Positions 7,538-16,321 of a stretch of 64,000 nucleotides of DNA are shown one piece after another. The position numbers and the translations under genes were made by a program. The notes under the pieces are model-generated. The model worked only from the letters and a program-made list of their open reading frames with translations, did not search any database and had not been told where the DNA came from. Each line of letters starts with the position of its first letter. Within the stretch, counting starts at the first letter, position 1. The stretch comes from Pseudoleptotrichia goodfellowii (GTDB taxonomy: Bacteria; Fusobacteriota; Fusobacteriia; Fusobacteriales; Leptotrichiaceae), in the NCBI RefSeq assembly GCF_007990505.1, contig NZ_AP019822.1, positions 620,001-684,000 of the forward strand, written 5' to 3'.

Positions 7538-8644
7538 ATGAAAAAAATAGTAAGTTTATTGGCATTAACATTAGCAATTTCAGGAGTTGCTTATTCGGAA
7601 CAGGACGTTATAAAAAGTATAAAAGTGACAAGTGAAGTAAGACAAGGTTGGCAGGATAAAGACGGAGATAAAGCTAACGGTATAGGAAATGCAGGATTTA
7701 AGAAAAATAACAGAGCAAGAACAAGATGGAGAAATGCAGTATCCGGAAATATAAATTTAGTTGATGAATGGGGATTGGAAGCAAGTTTCTTAATCAGAAA
7801 TGATCAAGATACAAATCGTAATAAATTTGATTCATCATCAAGAAACATAACAAACTTAGGAATATATAATAAAAGAGAAGGTTGGTATACAAACCTTGAA
7901 TTAAGTAAAAGTTTAAAATTAGGTGCATTGGATACAAACACAATATTCGGATGGACGCATGAAGCAAGCAGACAGAGAATAGATCCTTTGACAGGTAAAG
8001 AAAGTCTTACAGGACAAAAACAGACAAAAGGAATTTTAAATGAAATTTATTTCGGACCTAAATTTGATGTAAAATTATTCGGACAAAATATTTCTACTAC
8101 AGTGCAAGGTGTATATTTCAATATTAAAGGAAACAAAAGTGGAGACTATCATTGGAGCGGTTCAGACTTCGTGAACGGAAGAGCTGACGGATGGGGATTA
8201 AACCTTGATTTGAGTACAAGCGGAAATATTTTTGAAGGAGGATTCGGTAAAGTAGGATATAATGTGGATTTGACACATCACTTCAGAGATGCTAAAGGAA
8301 AAGTAGCAGCTACAGGAGAAGATGCAAAATCTAACGTGTATATAGATTACTATACAGCAGTGCATTATACAACTCCTTCATTTGCAGGATTCTACGGTAA
8401 AATTACAGTAGATAATGAATGGGAAAAATATACAGCAGTAAACGGATGGAATAACTACTTCTCCATATGGACTGATTTAGGATATAAAGCATCATTCGAT
8501 ACATCTGTAGGAACAATATCCGTAAATCCTTTTGTTAGATACAGACCTTTACACAGAGAAACTGCAAAAGATCATTCCGGAAGAAAAACTATAGAAATTA
8601 ACGAAGTAAGAGCAGGATTAAGTATAGGATTAACAGCTAAATAG
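7538..8644 (+). CDS. Putative outer-membrane beta-barrel protein, copy 2
   Basis: A 368-residue paralogue of the preceding gene with the same architecture: signal peptide MKKIVSLLALTLAISGVAYS, the RQGWQDKDGDKAN block, repeated GWGLN and SFAGFYGK strands, VNPFVRYRPLHRET, and a barrel-like C-terminus ending SIGLTAK. The copies diverge most between residues 80 and 150, where copy 2 carries extra charged residues, as expected for surface loops. Both copies have separate promoters and terminators, so they could be regulated independently. Function as a porin or adhesin is inferred only from the fold-like pattern. Confidence 0.75.
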   Translation: MKKIVSLLALTLAISGVAYSEQDVIKSIKVTSEVRQGWQDKDGDKANGIGNAGFKKNNRARTRWRNAVSGNINLVDEWGLEASFLIRNDQDTNRNKFDSSSRNITNLGIYNKREGWYTNLELSKSLKLGALDTNTIFGWTHEASRQRIDPLTGKESLTGQKQTKGILNEIYFGPKFDVKLFGQNISTTVQGVYFNIKGNKSGDYHWSGSDFVNGRADGWGLNLDLSTSGNIFEGGFGKVGYNVDLTHHFRDAKGKVAATGEDAKSNVYIDYYTAVHYTTPSFAGFYGKITVDNEWEKYTAVNGWNNYFSIWTDLGYKASFDTSVGTISVNPFVRYRPLHRETAKDHSGRKTIEINEVRAGLSIGLTAK

Positions 8645-8676
8645 TAAATAATCTGTAAAGATTTTTCATAATTTTC

Positions 8677-8725
8677 AAACTCCCGAGAGTCGCAGTTTCA
8701 AACTGTTGATAATTCGGGAGTTTTA
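8677..8725 (+). terminator. Two-tier terminator of outer-membrane protein copy 2
   Basis: Outer stem AAACTCCCGA/TCGGGAGTTT (8677-8686 and 8714-8723) with an inner hairpin CAGTTT/AAACTG, ending in a T-run. It closely resembles the terminator at 39151-39198. Confidence 0.85.
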
Positions 8726-8750
8726 TTTGATAAAAAACCTTCTCAAAGCA

Positions 8751-8779
8751 TTGACAAAGGCTATGAAAAGTGATAAAAT
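8751..8779 (+). promoter_or_regulatory. Promoter of rpsB-tsf
   Basis: TTGACA (8751-8756), a 17-base spacer and TAAAAT (8774-8779) preceded by TGA. The predicted leader is about 100 bases long. Confidence 0.82.
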
Positions 8780-8808
8780 AATCTGATTATAAATCACACT
8801 TTGTTTTA

Positions 8809-8849
8809 TTTAAAGATAGGGTGTTATCAGAAGATAATGTGTCTTTAAA
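8809..8849 (+). promoter_or_regulatory. Structured rpsB leader, possible S2 autoregulatory element
   Basis: TTTAAAGA (8809-8816) pairs with TCTTTAAA (8842-8849), and an inner stem TTATC/GATAA (8824-8828 and 8833-8837) closes on an AGAA loop. Ribosomal protein S2 represses its own mRNA through leader RNA in several bacteria; that this hairpin is such a site is inference. Confidence 0.4.
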
Positions 8850-8889
8850 GATAAGTGGGAGAAAAACCAAAAAAAATTAGGAGGAAAAA

Positions 8890-9684
8890 ATGGCAGTAAT
8901 CACAATGAAACAATTATTAGAAGTAGGAGCTCATTTCGGGCATCAGGCAAAAAGATGGAACCCTAAAATGAAGCCTTATATTTTTACGGAGAGAAACGGA
9001 ATTCATATATTGGATTTGCACCAAACTTTGGCTGCAACTGAAAAAGCATATGAATTTGTAAGAGAAATTTCTGAAAATGGCGGAAAAGTTTTATTCGTAG
9101 GAACTAAAAAGCAGGCACAGGATGCTATAAGAGAAGAAGCTGAAAGAGCTGGAGGATTTTATGTAAATCACAGATGGCTTGGAGGGCTTTTAACTAACCT
9201 TAACACTATAAAAACAAGAGTTAAAAGACTTAAAGAGTTGGAAGAAATGGATGCGGACGGTACTTTGGATACAGCTTATACTAAAAAAGAAGCAGGACTT
9301 TTGAGAAAAGAAATGGCTAAATTGTCTAAAAATATCGGTGGAATTAAAAATATGAGTAAATTACCTGCTGCATTATTTGTAGTAGACATCAAAAAAGAAT
9401 TTTTAGCATTGGAAGAAGCTAAAAAATTGGGAATACCTGTAATAGCATTAATTGATACAAATGTAGATCCTGATTTGGTAACTTATAAAATACCTGCAAA
9501 TGACGATGCAATAAGATCAGTTAAATTATTTGCACAGGTTATCGCAAATGCAGCTGTAGAAGGAAACGGCGGAGTTGAAGGATTTGTTGAGGGAGAAGAT
9601 GGTTCTGAAGAAGTTTTGCAAGAAACTGATGTAGTAGAATTTGAAGATGAAGCAGTAACTGAAGAAGAAGCTGAAATTAATTAA
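8890..9684 (+). CDS. rpsB: 30S ribosomal protein S2
   Basis: A 264-residue S2 protein. The family start is clear ([22 protein letters not shown]), followed by [21 protein letters not shown] and the DTNVDPDLV segment near residue 190. The last 40 residues form an acidic tail ([16 protein letters not shown]) beyond the conserved core. It is transcribed with tsf, 23 bases downstream, the usual rpsB-tsf order. The start has a strong AGGAGG site. The structured leader and strong promoter suggest growth-rate and autogenous control. Confidence 0.98.
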   Translation: MAVITMKQLLEVGAHFGHQAKRWNPKMKPYIFTERNGIHILDLHQTLAATEKAYEFVREISENGGKVLFVGTKKQAQDAIREEAERAGGFYVNHRWLGGLLTNLNTIKTRVKRLKELEEMDADGTLDTAYTKKEAGLLRKEMAKLSKNIGGIKNMSKLPAALFVVDIKKEFLALEEAKKLGIPVIALIDTNVDPDLVTYKIPANDDAIRSVKLFAQVIANAAVEGNGGVEGFVEGEDGSEEVLQETDVVEFEDEAVTEEEAEIN

Positions 9685-9707
9685 TAAATTAGAGGAGGAA
9701 TGTAACA

Positions 9708-10589
9708 ATGGCAGTTACAACAGCATTAATTAAAGAATTAAGAGAAAGAACAGGAGCCGGGATGCTTGACTGTAAAAAAGCATTGGAAGAAAATGGCGGA
9801 GATATAGAAAAAGCAATAGACTGGCTAAGAGAAAAAGGAATAGCAAAAGCAGCTAAAAAATCAGGGAGAGTTGCAGCAGAAGGATTGGTATTCGGAGCAG
9901 TTTCAGCTGACAGAAAAAAAGGTGCCATTCTTGAATTTAACTCTGAAACGGATTTTGTTGCTAAAAATGACGAGTTTAAATCTTTCGGAGAAAAATTGGT
10001 TCAATTATCACTTACTCATGATGTAACAAGTGAAGATGAATTAAAAGCTTTAGAAGTAGAAGGTAAGAAAATAGAAGATGTTTTAACTGAATTAATCGCT
10101 AAAATCGGTGAAAACATGAACATAAGAAGATTGAAATTAGTTAAGACTGACGGATTTGTTGAAACTTATATTCACTTAGGCGGAAAAATAGGGGTATTAG
10201 TAAATGTTGCGGGAGAAGCAATACCTGAAAATGTTGAAAAAGCTAAAGGAGTTGCTATGCATATAGCAGCTATGGATCCGAGATATCTTGATGCAAGTCA
10301 GGTAACGCCTGAGGACCTTGAAAGAGAAAAAGAAATCGCAAGACATCAATTGGAACAAGAAGGAAAGCCTGCTAATATCGTGGAAAAAATATTAGAAGGA
10401 AAAATGAGAAAATTCTATGAAGAAAATTGTCTTGTAAATCAAAAATATGTCAGAGATGACAGTTTAACTATTGAAAAATTTATAGCCCCTCTTTCAATAG
10501 TTTCATTTGACAGATTCAAAGTCGGAGAAGGAATAGAAAAAGATGATGTAGATTTTGCAGCTGAAGTTGCTGCAATGGCAGGAAATTAA
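9708..10589 (+). CDS. tsf: Elongation factor Ts
   Basis: The nucleotide exchange factor for EF-Tu. At 293 residues it shows the N-terminal UBA-like domain ([20 protein letters not shown]), the core motif [14 protein letters not shown] near residue 80 with the TDFV intercalating loop, and [14 protein letters not shown] near the C-terminal module. It is full length. A GAGGAGG ribosome site precedes the ATG. It ends in a strong terminator that separates it from pyrH. Confidence 0.98.
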   Translation: MAVTTALIKELRERTGAGMLDCKKALEENGGDIEKAIDWLREKGIAKAAKKSGRVAAEGLVFGAVSADRKKGAILEFNSETDFVAKNDEFKSFGEKLVQLSLTHDVTSEDELKALEVEGKKIEDVLTELIAKIGENMNIRRLKLVKTDGFVETYIHLGGKIGVLVNVAGEAIPENVEKAKGVAMHIAAMDPRYLDASQVTPEDLEREKEIARHQLEQEGKPANIVEKILEGKMRKFYEENCLVNQKYVRDDSLTIEKFIAPLSIVSFDRFKVGEGIEKDDVDFAAEVAAMAGN

Positions 10590-10593
10590 TATA

Positions 10594-10621
10594 AAGGGGA
10601 TTGTAAATCCCCTTATTTTTT
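10594..10621 (+). terminator. Terminator of rpsB-tsf
   Basis: The 9-bp stem AAGGGGATT/AATCCCCTT (10594-10602 and 10606-10614) with a GTA loop is followed by ATTTTTT. It lies only 18 bases before pyrH, for which I see no separate promoter, so some read-through into pyrH is likely. Confidence 0.85.
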
Positions 10622-10638
10622 AAATTAAGGAGGTTCCG

Positions 10639-11349
10639 ATGCTCAAGTATAAGAGAATATTATTGAAATTAAGTGGAGAAGCACTTGCAGGAAAGAAGGA
10701 ATTCGGATTTTCGGATGAAGTTCTTGAAAGTTTTGCCAGACAAATAAAAGAAGTTCATGACAAAAGAGTGGAAATTGCGATAGTTATAGGTGGAGGAAAT
10801 ATATTCAGAGGAGCTACAGGTACTTCAAAAGGTGTCGACAGAGTAACAGGAGACACTATGGGAATGCTTGCAACTATTATGAACGGTCTTGCTCTTCAAA
10901 ATGCCATAGAACATTTTGATATACCGACAAGGGTGCTGACAGCAGTTCAAATGCCTCAGGTGGCAGAGCCTTTTATAAGAAGAAGGGCGATAAGACATTT
11001 GGAAAAAGGAAGAGTAGTAATATTTGCAGGAGGAACGGGAAATCCTTATTTTACAACTGATTCAAGCGGAGCGTTGAGAGCATTGGAAATAAATGCCGAT
11101 ATACTTGCAAAAGGTACGAAAGTGGACGGAATTTATGACAAAGATCCTATGAAAAATAAAAATGCGGTAAAATACGAAACTGTAACTTATGACGAAGCTA
11201 TTTCAAAAAATTTAGGAGTAATGGATACGGCAGCTCTTTCATTGTGCAAAGAAAATAAAATGCCGATAATTGTTTTTAATGCTTTGGAAGAAGGAAATAT
11301 TCTGAAAATGGTTGAAGGAGAAAAAATAGGAACTTTGGTTGTAGATTAA
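10639..11349 (+). CDS. pyrH: UMP kinase
   Basis: Phosphorylates UMP to UDP; a hexameric amino-acid-kinase-fold enzyme. The 236-residue product has LKLSGEALAG (about residues 8-17), VIGGGNIFRG with the conserved GGGN, the substrate loop MGMLATIMNG and TTDSSGALRALEI near residue 140. An AAGGAGG ribosome site lies before the ATG. The order rpsB-tsf-pyrH-frr is widely conserved, linking translation and nucleotide supply. Confidence 0.97.
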   Translation: MLKYKRILLKLSGEALAGKKEFGFSDEVLESFARQIKEVHDKRVEIAIVIGGGNIFRGATGTSKGVDRVTGDTMGMLATIMNGLALQNAIEHFDIPTRVLTAVQMPQVAEPFIRRRAIRHLEKGRVVIFAGGTGNPYFTTDSSGALRALEINADILAKGTKVDGIYDKDPMKNKNAVKYETVTYDEAISKNLGVMDTAALSLCKENKMPIIVFNALEEGNILKMVEGEKIGTLVVD

Positions 11350-11412
11350 AATTAAAAAGATACAGTTTAAAATAAAAAAATTGTGAAAAGCAATAAATTT
11401 TTTAAAATTTAG

Positions 11413-11441
11413 TTGCAAAAATTCAAAACAAAGTATATAAT
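11413..11441 (+). promoter_or_regulatory. Promoter of frr (and possibly mreB)
   Basis: TTGCAA (11413-11418), a 17-base spacer and a perfect TATAAT (11436-11441). The leader to the frr ATG is about 30 bases. Confidence 0.72.
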
Positions 11442-11477
11442 AAGACAAATATAATATAAAGTTTAAGGCGGTGTAAA

Positions 11478-12035
11478 ATGTTAGATACGATTTTAAAAGA
11501 AACTGAAGACAGAATGCATAAAGCTTTGGAAAATACAAAAGATAAATTTTCTCATGTGAGAGCGGGAAGAGCCAGTGTTTCTATGCTTGACGGGGTAAGT
11601 GTGGAAGCATACGGTGTAATGACACCTTTAAATCAGGTAGGTACTGTGTCTGCTCCTGAAGCGAGATTATTAACAATAGATCCTTGGGATAAATCTATAA
11701 TTCCTGCTATTGAAAAAGTTATTTTGCAGGCAAATTTGGGATTTAATCCTTCAAATGACGGGAAAATAATAAGACTGGTAGTTCCTGAACTGACAGAAGA
11801 TCGTAGAAAAGAATATGTAAAATTAGTAAAAAAAGAGGCTGAAGAAGGAAAAGTTGCAATAAGAAATGTAAGAAAAGATGTAAATAATAAAATAAGAAAA
11901 TTGGAAAAAGACAGTGAAATTACAGAAGATGAACTTAAATCAGGGGAAGAAAAAGTGCAGAAAATGACGGATAAATTTATTGCTGAAATAGATGATGTGT
12001 TGGCAAAAAAAGAAAAAGAACTGTTAAAAGTATAA
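11478..12035 (+). CDS. frr: Ribosome recycling factor
   Basis: Works with EF-G to split post-termination ribosomes. It is 185 residues, the standard length, with the conserved triple-helix segments VRAGRASVSMLDGV (about residues 29-42), YGVMTPLNQ, the hinge, and VAIRNVRKDVNNKI near residue 130. It has its own promoter after pyrH and is followed by mreB after 46 bases with no terminator between them. Confidence 0.98.
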   Translation: MLDTILKETEDRMHKALENTKDKFSHVRAGRASVSMLDGVSVEAYGVMTPLNQVGTVSAPEARLLTIDPWDKSIIPAIEKVILQANLGFNPSNDGKIIRLVVPELTEDRRKEYVKLVKKEAEEGKVAIRNVRKDVNNKIRKLEKDSEITEDELKSGEEKVQKMTDKFIAEIDDVLAKKEKELLKV

Positions 12036-12081
12036 AGTATATTGAAATAAAAACAAAATCGAAAAATAAAAGGAGTCAGTA

Positions 12082-13122
12082 ATGTCCAGATTTACAAGAT
12101 TTATTAATTTTTTCAGAACGAAAAAAAATATTGCTATTGATTTAGGAACATCAAATGTTTTAATTTATGATAAACAGAGAAAAAAAATAGTTTTAAACGA
12201 GCCTTCGATTTTAGTAAAGGATAAAAAAAGCGGAGAAATTGTTGCTATAGGAACTGAAGCAAAAGAAATGCTCGGAAAAACTTCGGACAGTCTTGTTGTT
12301 ATAAAGCCTTTAAGTGAAGGAGTTATATCGGATATAGATGCTACGAGAGAAATGCTTAATATATTTGTAAAAAGAATATACGGAGGGTCTCCTTTCAGAC
12401 CTGAAATAATGATTTGCGTTCCTGCACAAGTTACAAGTATCGAAAGAAGAGCAATTTTTGATGCTGCCATAGGAGCAAAAAAAATATACCTTATTGAAGA
12501 AGGGAGAGCAGCTGTATTGGGATCAGGAGTAAATATATCTCTGCCTGAAGGAAATACTGTTATTGATATAGGCGGAGGCTCTACGGATATAGCTATTTTA
12601 TCTCTTGATGAAATTATAACAAGTAAATCCATAAGAGTAGCAGGTAATAATTTCGATCAGGATATAATAAAGTATGTTAAGAAAAAGTTTGATTTATTGA
12701 TAGGAGATAAAACTGCCGAAAATCTTAAAAAAGAAATAGGAACTGCTATGGTTGTTTCGGGAGATGAAAATATAACTACTACTATAAAAGGAAGAGATTT
12801 GACGACAGGAATACCTAAAGTGATTGAAATTAATTCCAATCAGGTAAGAGAAGCTATAGAAGATTCTGTAAACGAAATAATAACCGCATTAAAAGAAGTT
12901 CTTGAGCAATGCCCTCCGGAATTATCTGCAGATATACTTAATAACGGAGTAGTTTTGACAGGAGGAGGTTCTCTTTTAAGAAATTTTGATAAGTTAATCG
13001 AAGAAAGAGTGCAAATACCTATAAACAGATCTACAAATTCATTGGAATCTGTAGTTATGGGCGGAGGTCTTGCATTTGATAATAAAAAACTTATGAGAAC
13101 TTTGGAAATGAGAGAAATATAA
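12082..13122 (+). CDS. mreB: Rod shape-determining protein MreB
   Basis: A bacterial actin that forms membrane-attached filaments guiding sidewall peptidoglycan synthesis. The 346-residue product has an N-terminal amphipathic membrane anchor (SRFTRFINFFRTKK), phosphate 1 loop IDLGTSNVLIY, connect 1 and the EEGRAAVLGSG motif. Phosphate 2 is VIDIGGGSTDIA and the adenosine loop is LTGGGSLLRNFD. No mreC/mreD follow; the gene ends in a terminator, so the rest of the elongasome is elsewhere. Rod or filament shape fits the proposed host. Confidence 0.95.
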   Translation: MSRFTRFINFFRTKKNIAIDLGTSNVLIYDKQRKKIVLNEPSILVKDKKSGEIVAIGTEAKEMLGKTSDSLVVIKPLSEGVISDIDATREMLNIFVKRIYGGSPFRPEIMICVPAQVTSIERRAIFDAAIGAKKIYLIEEGRAAVLGSGVNISLPEGNTVIDIGGGSTDIAILSLDEIITSKSIRVAGNNFDQDIIKYVKKKFDLLIGDKTAENLKKEIGTAMVVSGDENITTTIKGRDLTTGIPKVIEINSNQVREAIEDSVNEIITALKEVLEQCPPELSADILNNGVVLTGGGSLLRNFDKLIEERVQIPINRSTNSLESVVMGGGLAFDNKKLMRTLEMREI

Positions 13123-13147
13123 TTTTAAAAAATTACAAATAAAAAAC

Positions 13148-13194
13148 GCAGAGTAAAGAATGATAAAAGACATTTTGAGTACTCTGCTTTTTTT
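13148..13194 (+). terminator. Terminator of frr-mreB
   Basis: The stem GCAGAGTA/TACTCTGC (13148-13155 and 13180-13187) with an AATG/CATT inner pairing is followed by seven Ts. Confidence 0.85.
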
Positions 13195-13229
13195 ATTTTG
13201 AAATTATATTCGGTTTTGGAATATTTTTT

Positions 13230-13263
13230 GTAGAAATTTAAAAAGAAAAATGATACTATTAAT
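13230..13263 (+). promoter_or_regulatory. Extended -10 promoter shared with the CtkA-like operon
   Basis: GTAGA at 13230-13234, 16 bases, then TGATACTATTAAT at 13251-13263. The same two blocks at the same spacing occur at 39255-39288. TGA-TACTAT reads as an extended -10; the -35 side is not canonical. Confidence 0.5.
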
Positions 13264-13312
13264 TGAAATATAAATTAACTGAACTGAAATCAGAAAATTT
13301 TTTGGAGGTTTT

Positions 13313-14794
13313 ATGAAAAAAAGAATCATCTTGGGAATAATAGTTTTAATAGCAACATTTAACACTTTTTCAGAGGAACTTTCTTCAGAAGAACTGTTTA
13401 ATACCGGACTTAAATATCATACCGAAAAAAATTATAAAGAAGCTGAAAAATATTATAAAGAATCATTTTTGAAAAAAGCCGACGGAGATACTGCTTATAA
13501 TCTTGGAGTTTTATATGATACCACAAAAGATGTAAAACAGGCTGAAAAATATTATAAAGAAGCTGTGAGATTGGGACAGGTAAAGGCTTATTATAAATTG
13601 GGATATTTATATTCAAAAAATAAAAATAAAAATCTTGCAATAGAAAACTATAAACAGGCAGTGGAAAAGACAAAAAATGTAGATGCAATGTACAATTTAG
13701 GGCTGATATACGAAGAAACAAACCAAAAAAATGAAGCAATAAAGTATTTTCAAATGGCTGCCGATAAAGGAGATAAAGATTCTTATGATAATTTGGGAAA
13801 TCTGTATATGGAAACGGGAAATCTTGCTTTAGCTGAAAAAAATTACAAAATAGCTGCGGATAAGTATAATAATGCTGAAGCAGCATATAATCTCGGTGTG
13901 CTTTACGAGAAAAAGAACGATAATAAAAATGCGATAAAATATTTTGAGAAAGCAATGTCAGCAGGGATAAAAGGAGGATACTACAGACTGGGTCTTTTAT
14001 ATGACGAGGTAAAAGACTCTAAAAAAGCTGAACAGTATTATAAATTGGCTGTAGATAAAGAAAATGACGACACGGCTGCATATAATCTGGCAGTACTTTA
14101 TGAAAAATCGGGAAAATTGTCTGAAGCTGAGAAATATTTTTTGAGTGCCTATAATAAAAATAAGACAGGAAAATCGGCTTTGAATTTGGGAACGATTTAC
14201 GAGAAACAGAAAAAATATGATTTGGCGGAAAAATATTATAAAGAAGCTATGAATTCAGGAGAAAAACAGAAAGCGGCATATAACTTGATATACTTGTATC
14301 AGGAACAGAACAAAGGAGAAAAAGCGGCAGAAATATTAAAGAATATGGACGGAGTAAATGAAGATCCGGAATTGCTTTATAATATTGCCCTTTCCTATGA
14401 CACTGCCAATAATAAAGTCGAAGCCGAAAAATATTATTTGAAAGCAATAGAAAAAGGGAAACTTACCATAGCTATGAATAACCTTGCTATACTTTATTAT
14501 GAGCAGAAAAAACTTCAGGAATCTTTGAAATATTATAAAATTTTAGTAGATGATTACGGTAAAACTGAAAATGCTTATAATACAGGATTAATTTACTCTC
14601 AGCTGAAACAGCCGAAGGAAGCGATAAAGTATTTTGAAATAGCATTGAATAAAGCGGGAAATAAAAATGCTCTGTATAATCTCGGTGTTTCCTATTATGA
14701 TTTGGGAGACAAAAATACTGCAAAAAAATATTTGAAACAGGCTGCAGGCAACGGAGATAAAGATGCTCAGCTGATGCTCGACGGAATGGAGTAA
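13313..14794 (+). CDS. Exported protein built of about 14 TPR/Sel1-like repeats
   Basis: A 493-residue protein with a signal peptide (MKKRIILGIIVLIATFNTFS) followed entirely by tandem 34-36-residue helical repeats with the signature A-Y-N-L-G-V-L-Y ... A-x-K-Y-Y-K-x-A. About 14 can be counted from residue 22 to the end. Such solenoids bind peptides or partner proteins in the periplasm or at the envelope; the partner is unknown. It is followed after 63 bases by a second exported TPR protein, and the two probably act together. It is regulated from an unusual promoter at 13230. AGAG-poor spacing but a GGAGG ribosome site supports the ATG. Confidence 0.8.
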   Translation: MKKRIILGIIVLIATFNTFSEELSSEELFNTGLKYHTEKNYKEAEKYYKESFLKKADGDTAYNLGVLYDTTKDVKQAEKYYKEAVRLGQVKAYYKLGYLYSKNKNKNLAIENYKQAVEKTKNVDAMYNLGLIYEETNQKNEAIKYFQMAADKGDKDSYDNLGNLYMETGNLALAEKNYKIAADKYNNAEAAYNLGVLYEKKNDNKNAIKYFEKAMSAGIKGGYYRLGLLYDEVKDSKKAEQYYKLAVDKENDDTAAYNLAVLYEKSGKLSEAEKYFLSAYNKNKTGKSALNLGTIYEKQKKYDLAEKYYKEAMNSGEKQKAAYNLIYLYQEQNKGEKAAEILKNMDGVNEDPELLYNIALSYDTANNKVEAEKYYLKAIEKGKLTIAMNNLAILYYEQKKLQESLKYYKILVDDYGKTENAYNTGLIYSQLKQPKEAIKYFEIALNKAGNKNALYNLGVSYYDLGDKNTAKKYLKQAAGNGDKDAQLMLDGME

Positions 14795-14857
14795 AAGCCA
14801 AAAATTTTATATAATTTTGAAAATTTAAAAGATTAAAATTAAAGGAGATTTGTAATT

Positions 14858-15637
14858 ATGAAAGGAAATACATTAAAAATAATTTTATTCTTAATCTTAT
14901 CTGTTTGTTCATTTTCTATTAATTATGATGAATATTTGAGAAAAGAACTTACAGATTTTGGTGTCAGAAAAAATTCAATAGATACTTTTTTTCAAGGAAA
15001 AAAGGCACTTGAAGAGATGGCACCGATTAATGAGATAGAAGCTTTATTTTTTAAAGCTATAGAGTTGGATAAGAGAAATTATATGGCCTATCAATATTTA
15101 GGAACAGAAGCTTTAATACATGACAGAGATAAAAATAAGAGTATAGAATATTATAAAAAGTCATTGAAAATTAATCCTAAAAATTTTGAAATATATTTGA
15201 ATATGGGATATATATATGAAGAAGAGGGAAATTATGAAATGGCTTTTAAAGAATATGAAAAACTTAAAAAGATAGTCCCTAATTCTCCTGAAAGTTATTA
15301 CGCTGCAGCATCTTTAAATTTCAAATTGGGAAAATTTTCAAATATGTTGAATGATGCTCAAAAAGCTCTCAAATTATATGAGAGTCCGTCATATAATTTG
15401 GATATGAAAGAAAAGTATATAATGGATGCACAGTTTTTAATTTTAGTAAGTTTTTTTGAACAGGAAAAATACGAAGAAGCATTAAATTACTTTTTTATTG
15501 TCGGTCCGAACATGAAAAAGAACAATTTTGACAGTTTTCCTAAATTATTGAACGTAGCAACAGAGGTTATTAATACAAAATTAGAATCTAAAAATAAGAA
15601 AATATATGAAGAAAAATTGAAAAAAATAAAAAGATAG
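14858..15637 (+). CDS. Exported TPR-repeat protein
   Basis: 259 residues with a hydrophobic signal (about residues 6-20, ILFLILSVCSFS) and three or four degenerate TPR units in the middle (MAYQYLGTEALIHDRDKN.., FEIYLNMGYIYEEEGNYEMA, SYYAAASLNFKLGKF). The LSVC at residues 14-17 resembles a lipobox but has Val before Cys, so lipidation is doubtful. It has an AAAGGAG ribosome site and lies in line with the 14-repeat TPR gene upstream and coaE 36 bases downstream. Function is unknown; a scaffold or assembly role in the envelope is an inference from the repeats. Confidence 0.72.
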   Translation: MKGNTLKIILFLILSVCSFSINYDEYLRKELTDFGVRKNSIDTFFQGKKALEEMAPINEIEALFFKAIELDKRNYMAYQYLGTEALIHDRDKNKSIEYYKKSLKINPKNFEIYLNMGYIYEEEGNYEMAFKEYEKLKKIVPNSPESYYAAASLNFKLGKFSNMLNDAQKALKLYESPSYNLDMKEKYIMDAQFLILVSFFEQEKYEEALNYFFIVGPNMKKNNFDSFPKLLNVATEVINTKLESKNKKIYEEKLKKIKR

Positions 15638-15673
15638 AAAACAATTAATTAAAATAAATAAGGTAGGAAAAGT

Positions 15674-16297
15674 ATGATAATAGGGCTGACAGGCGGAATC
15701 GGGACAGGAAAAAGTACGGTGAGTAATATATTCAGGCAAAAAGGAATTCCTGTTGTAGATGCTGATATTATTGCAAGAGAAGTTATTGATTATCCTGAAG
15801 TAGTGAATATGATAGTTGAAAATTTTGGCTCGGAAATACTGGAAGAGGAAACAGAGCAGGAAAAGGGGCAAAATAAATTTAAAAAGAAGAAAATTTCCAG
15901 AAATAAATTGGGACAAATAGTATTCAAAGATGAAAAAAAGGTGGGTATATTAAACTCTATAATGCATCCTTTAATTATAAAAGTAATGAAAGAGCAGACA
16001 GAAAAGCTCAAAAAAGATAATAAAATAATAGTTGCGGATGTACCGTTACTTTTTGAAATTCATCTTGAAAAAGAATTTGATATTACAGTACTGGTTTATG
16101 CGGATAAAGAAACACAGATAAAAAGAATTATGAAAAGAGACAAGAGAACATTGGAACAGGCTGAGGATATTATAAATTCTCAAATGGATATCGAGGAAAA
16201 AAAGAAAAAAAGTAACTATATTATTTACAATAACGGAGATTTTGAAAAATTAACCGAAAAAACTGAAAAATTTTTGAAAAGTCTCAAAAATATGTAA
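15674..16297 (+). CDS. coaE: Dephospho-CoA kinase
   Basis: Final step of coenzyme A synthesis: phosphorylates the 3'-hydroxyl of dephospho-CoA. The P-loop GLTGGIGTGKST starts at residue 4, followed by VVDADIIAREV, the conserved HPLI motif, VPLLFE (IVADVPLLFE) and KRDKRT. At 207 residues it is normal length apart from a charged insertion of about 20 residues (EEETEQEKGQ..KFKKKK) near residue 60, between conserved blocks. It is followed by an LCP gene and engB with short gaps, forming a likely operon. Confidence 0.95.
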   Translation: MIIGLTGGIGTGKSTVSNIFRQKGIPVVDADIIAREVIDYPEVVNMIVENFGSEILEEETEQEKGQNKFKKKKISRNKLGQIVFKDEKKVGILNSIMHPLIIKVMKEQTEKLKKDNKIIVADVPLLFEIHLEKEFDITVLVYADKETQIKRIMKRDKRTLEQAEDIINSQMDIEEKKKKSNYIIYNNGDFEKLTEKTEKFLKSLKNM

Positions 16298-16321
16298 AAG
16301 AAGTCAAAAGAGGTGTAAAAA

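Noticed and set aside
13410-13955. A 181-codon minus-strand frame within the TPR gene
   Set aside because: It is the mirror of tandem repeat codons and gives a Tyr/Phe/Leu-rich sequence without motifs.
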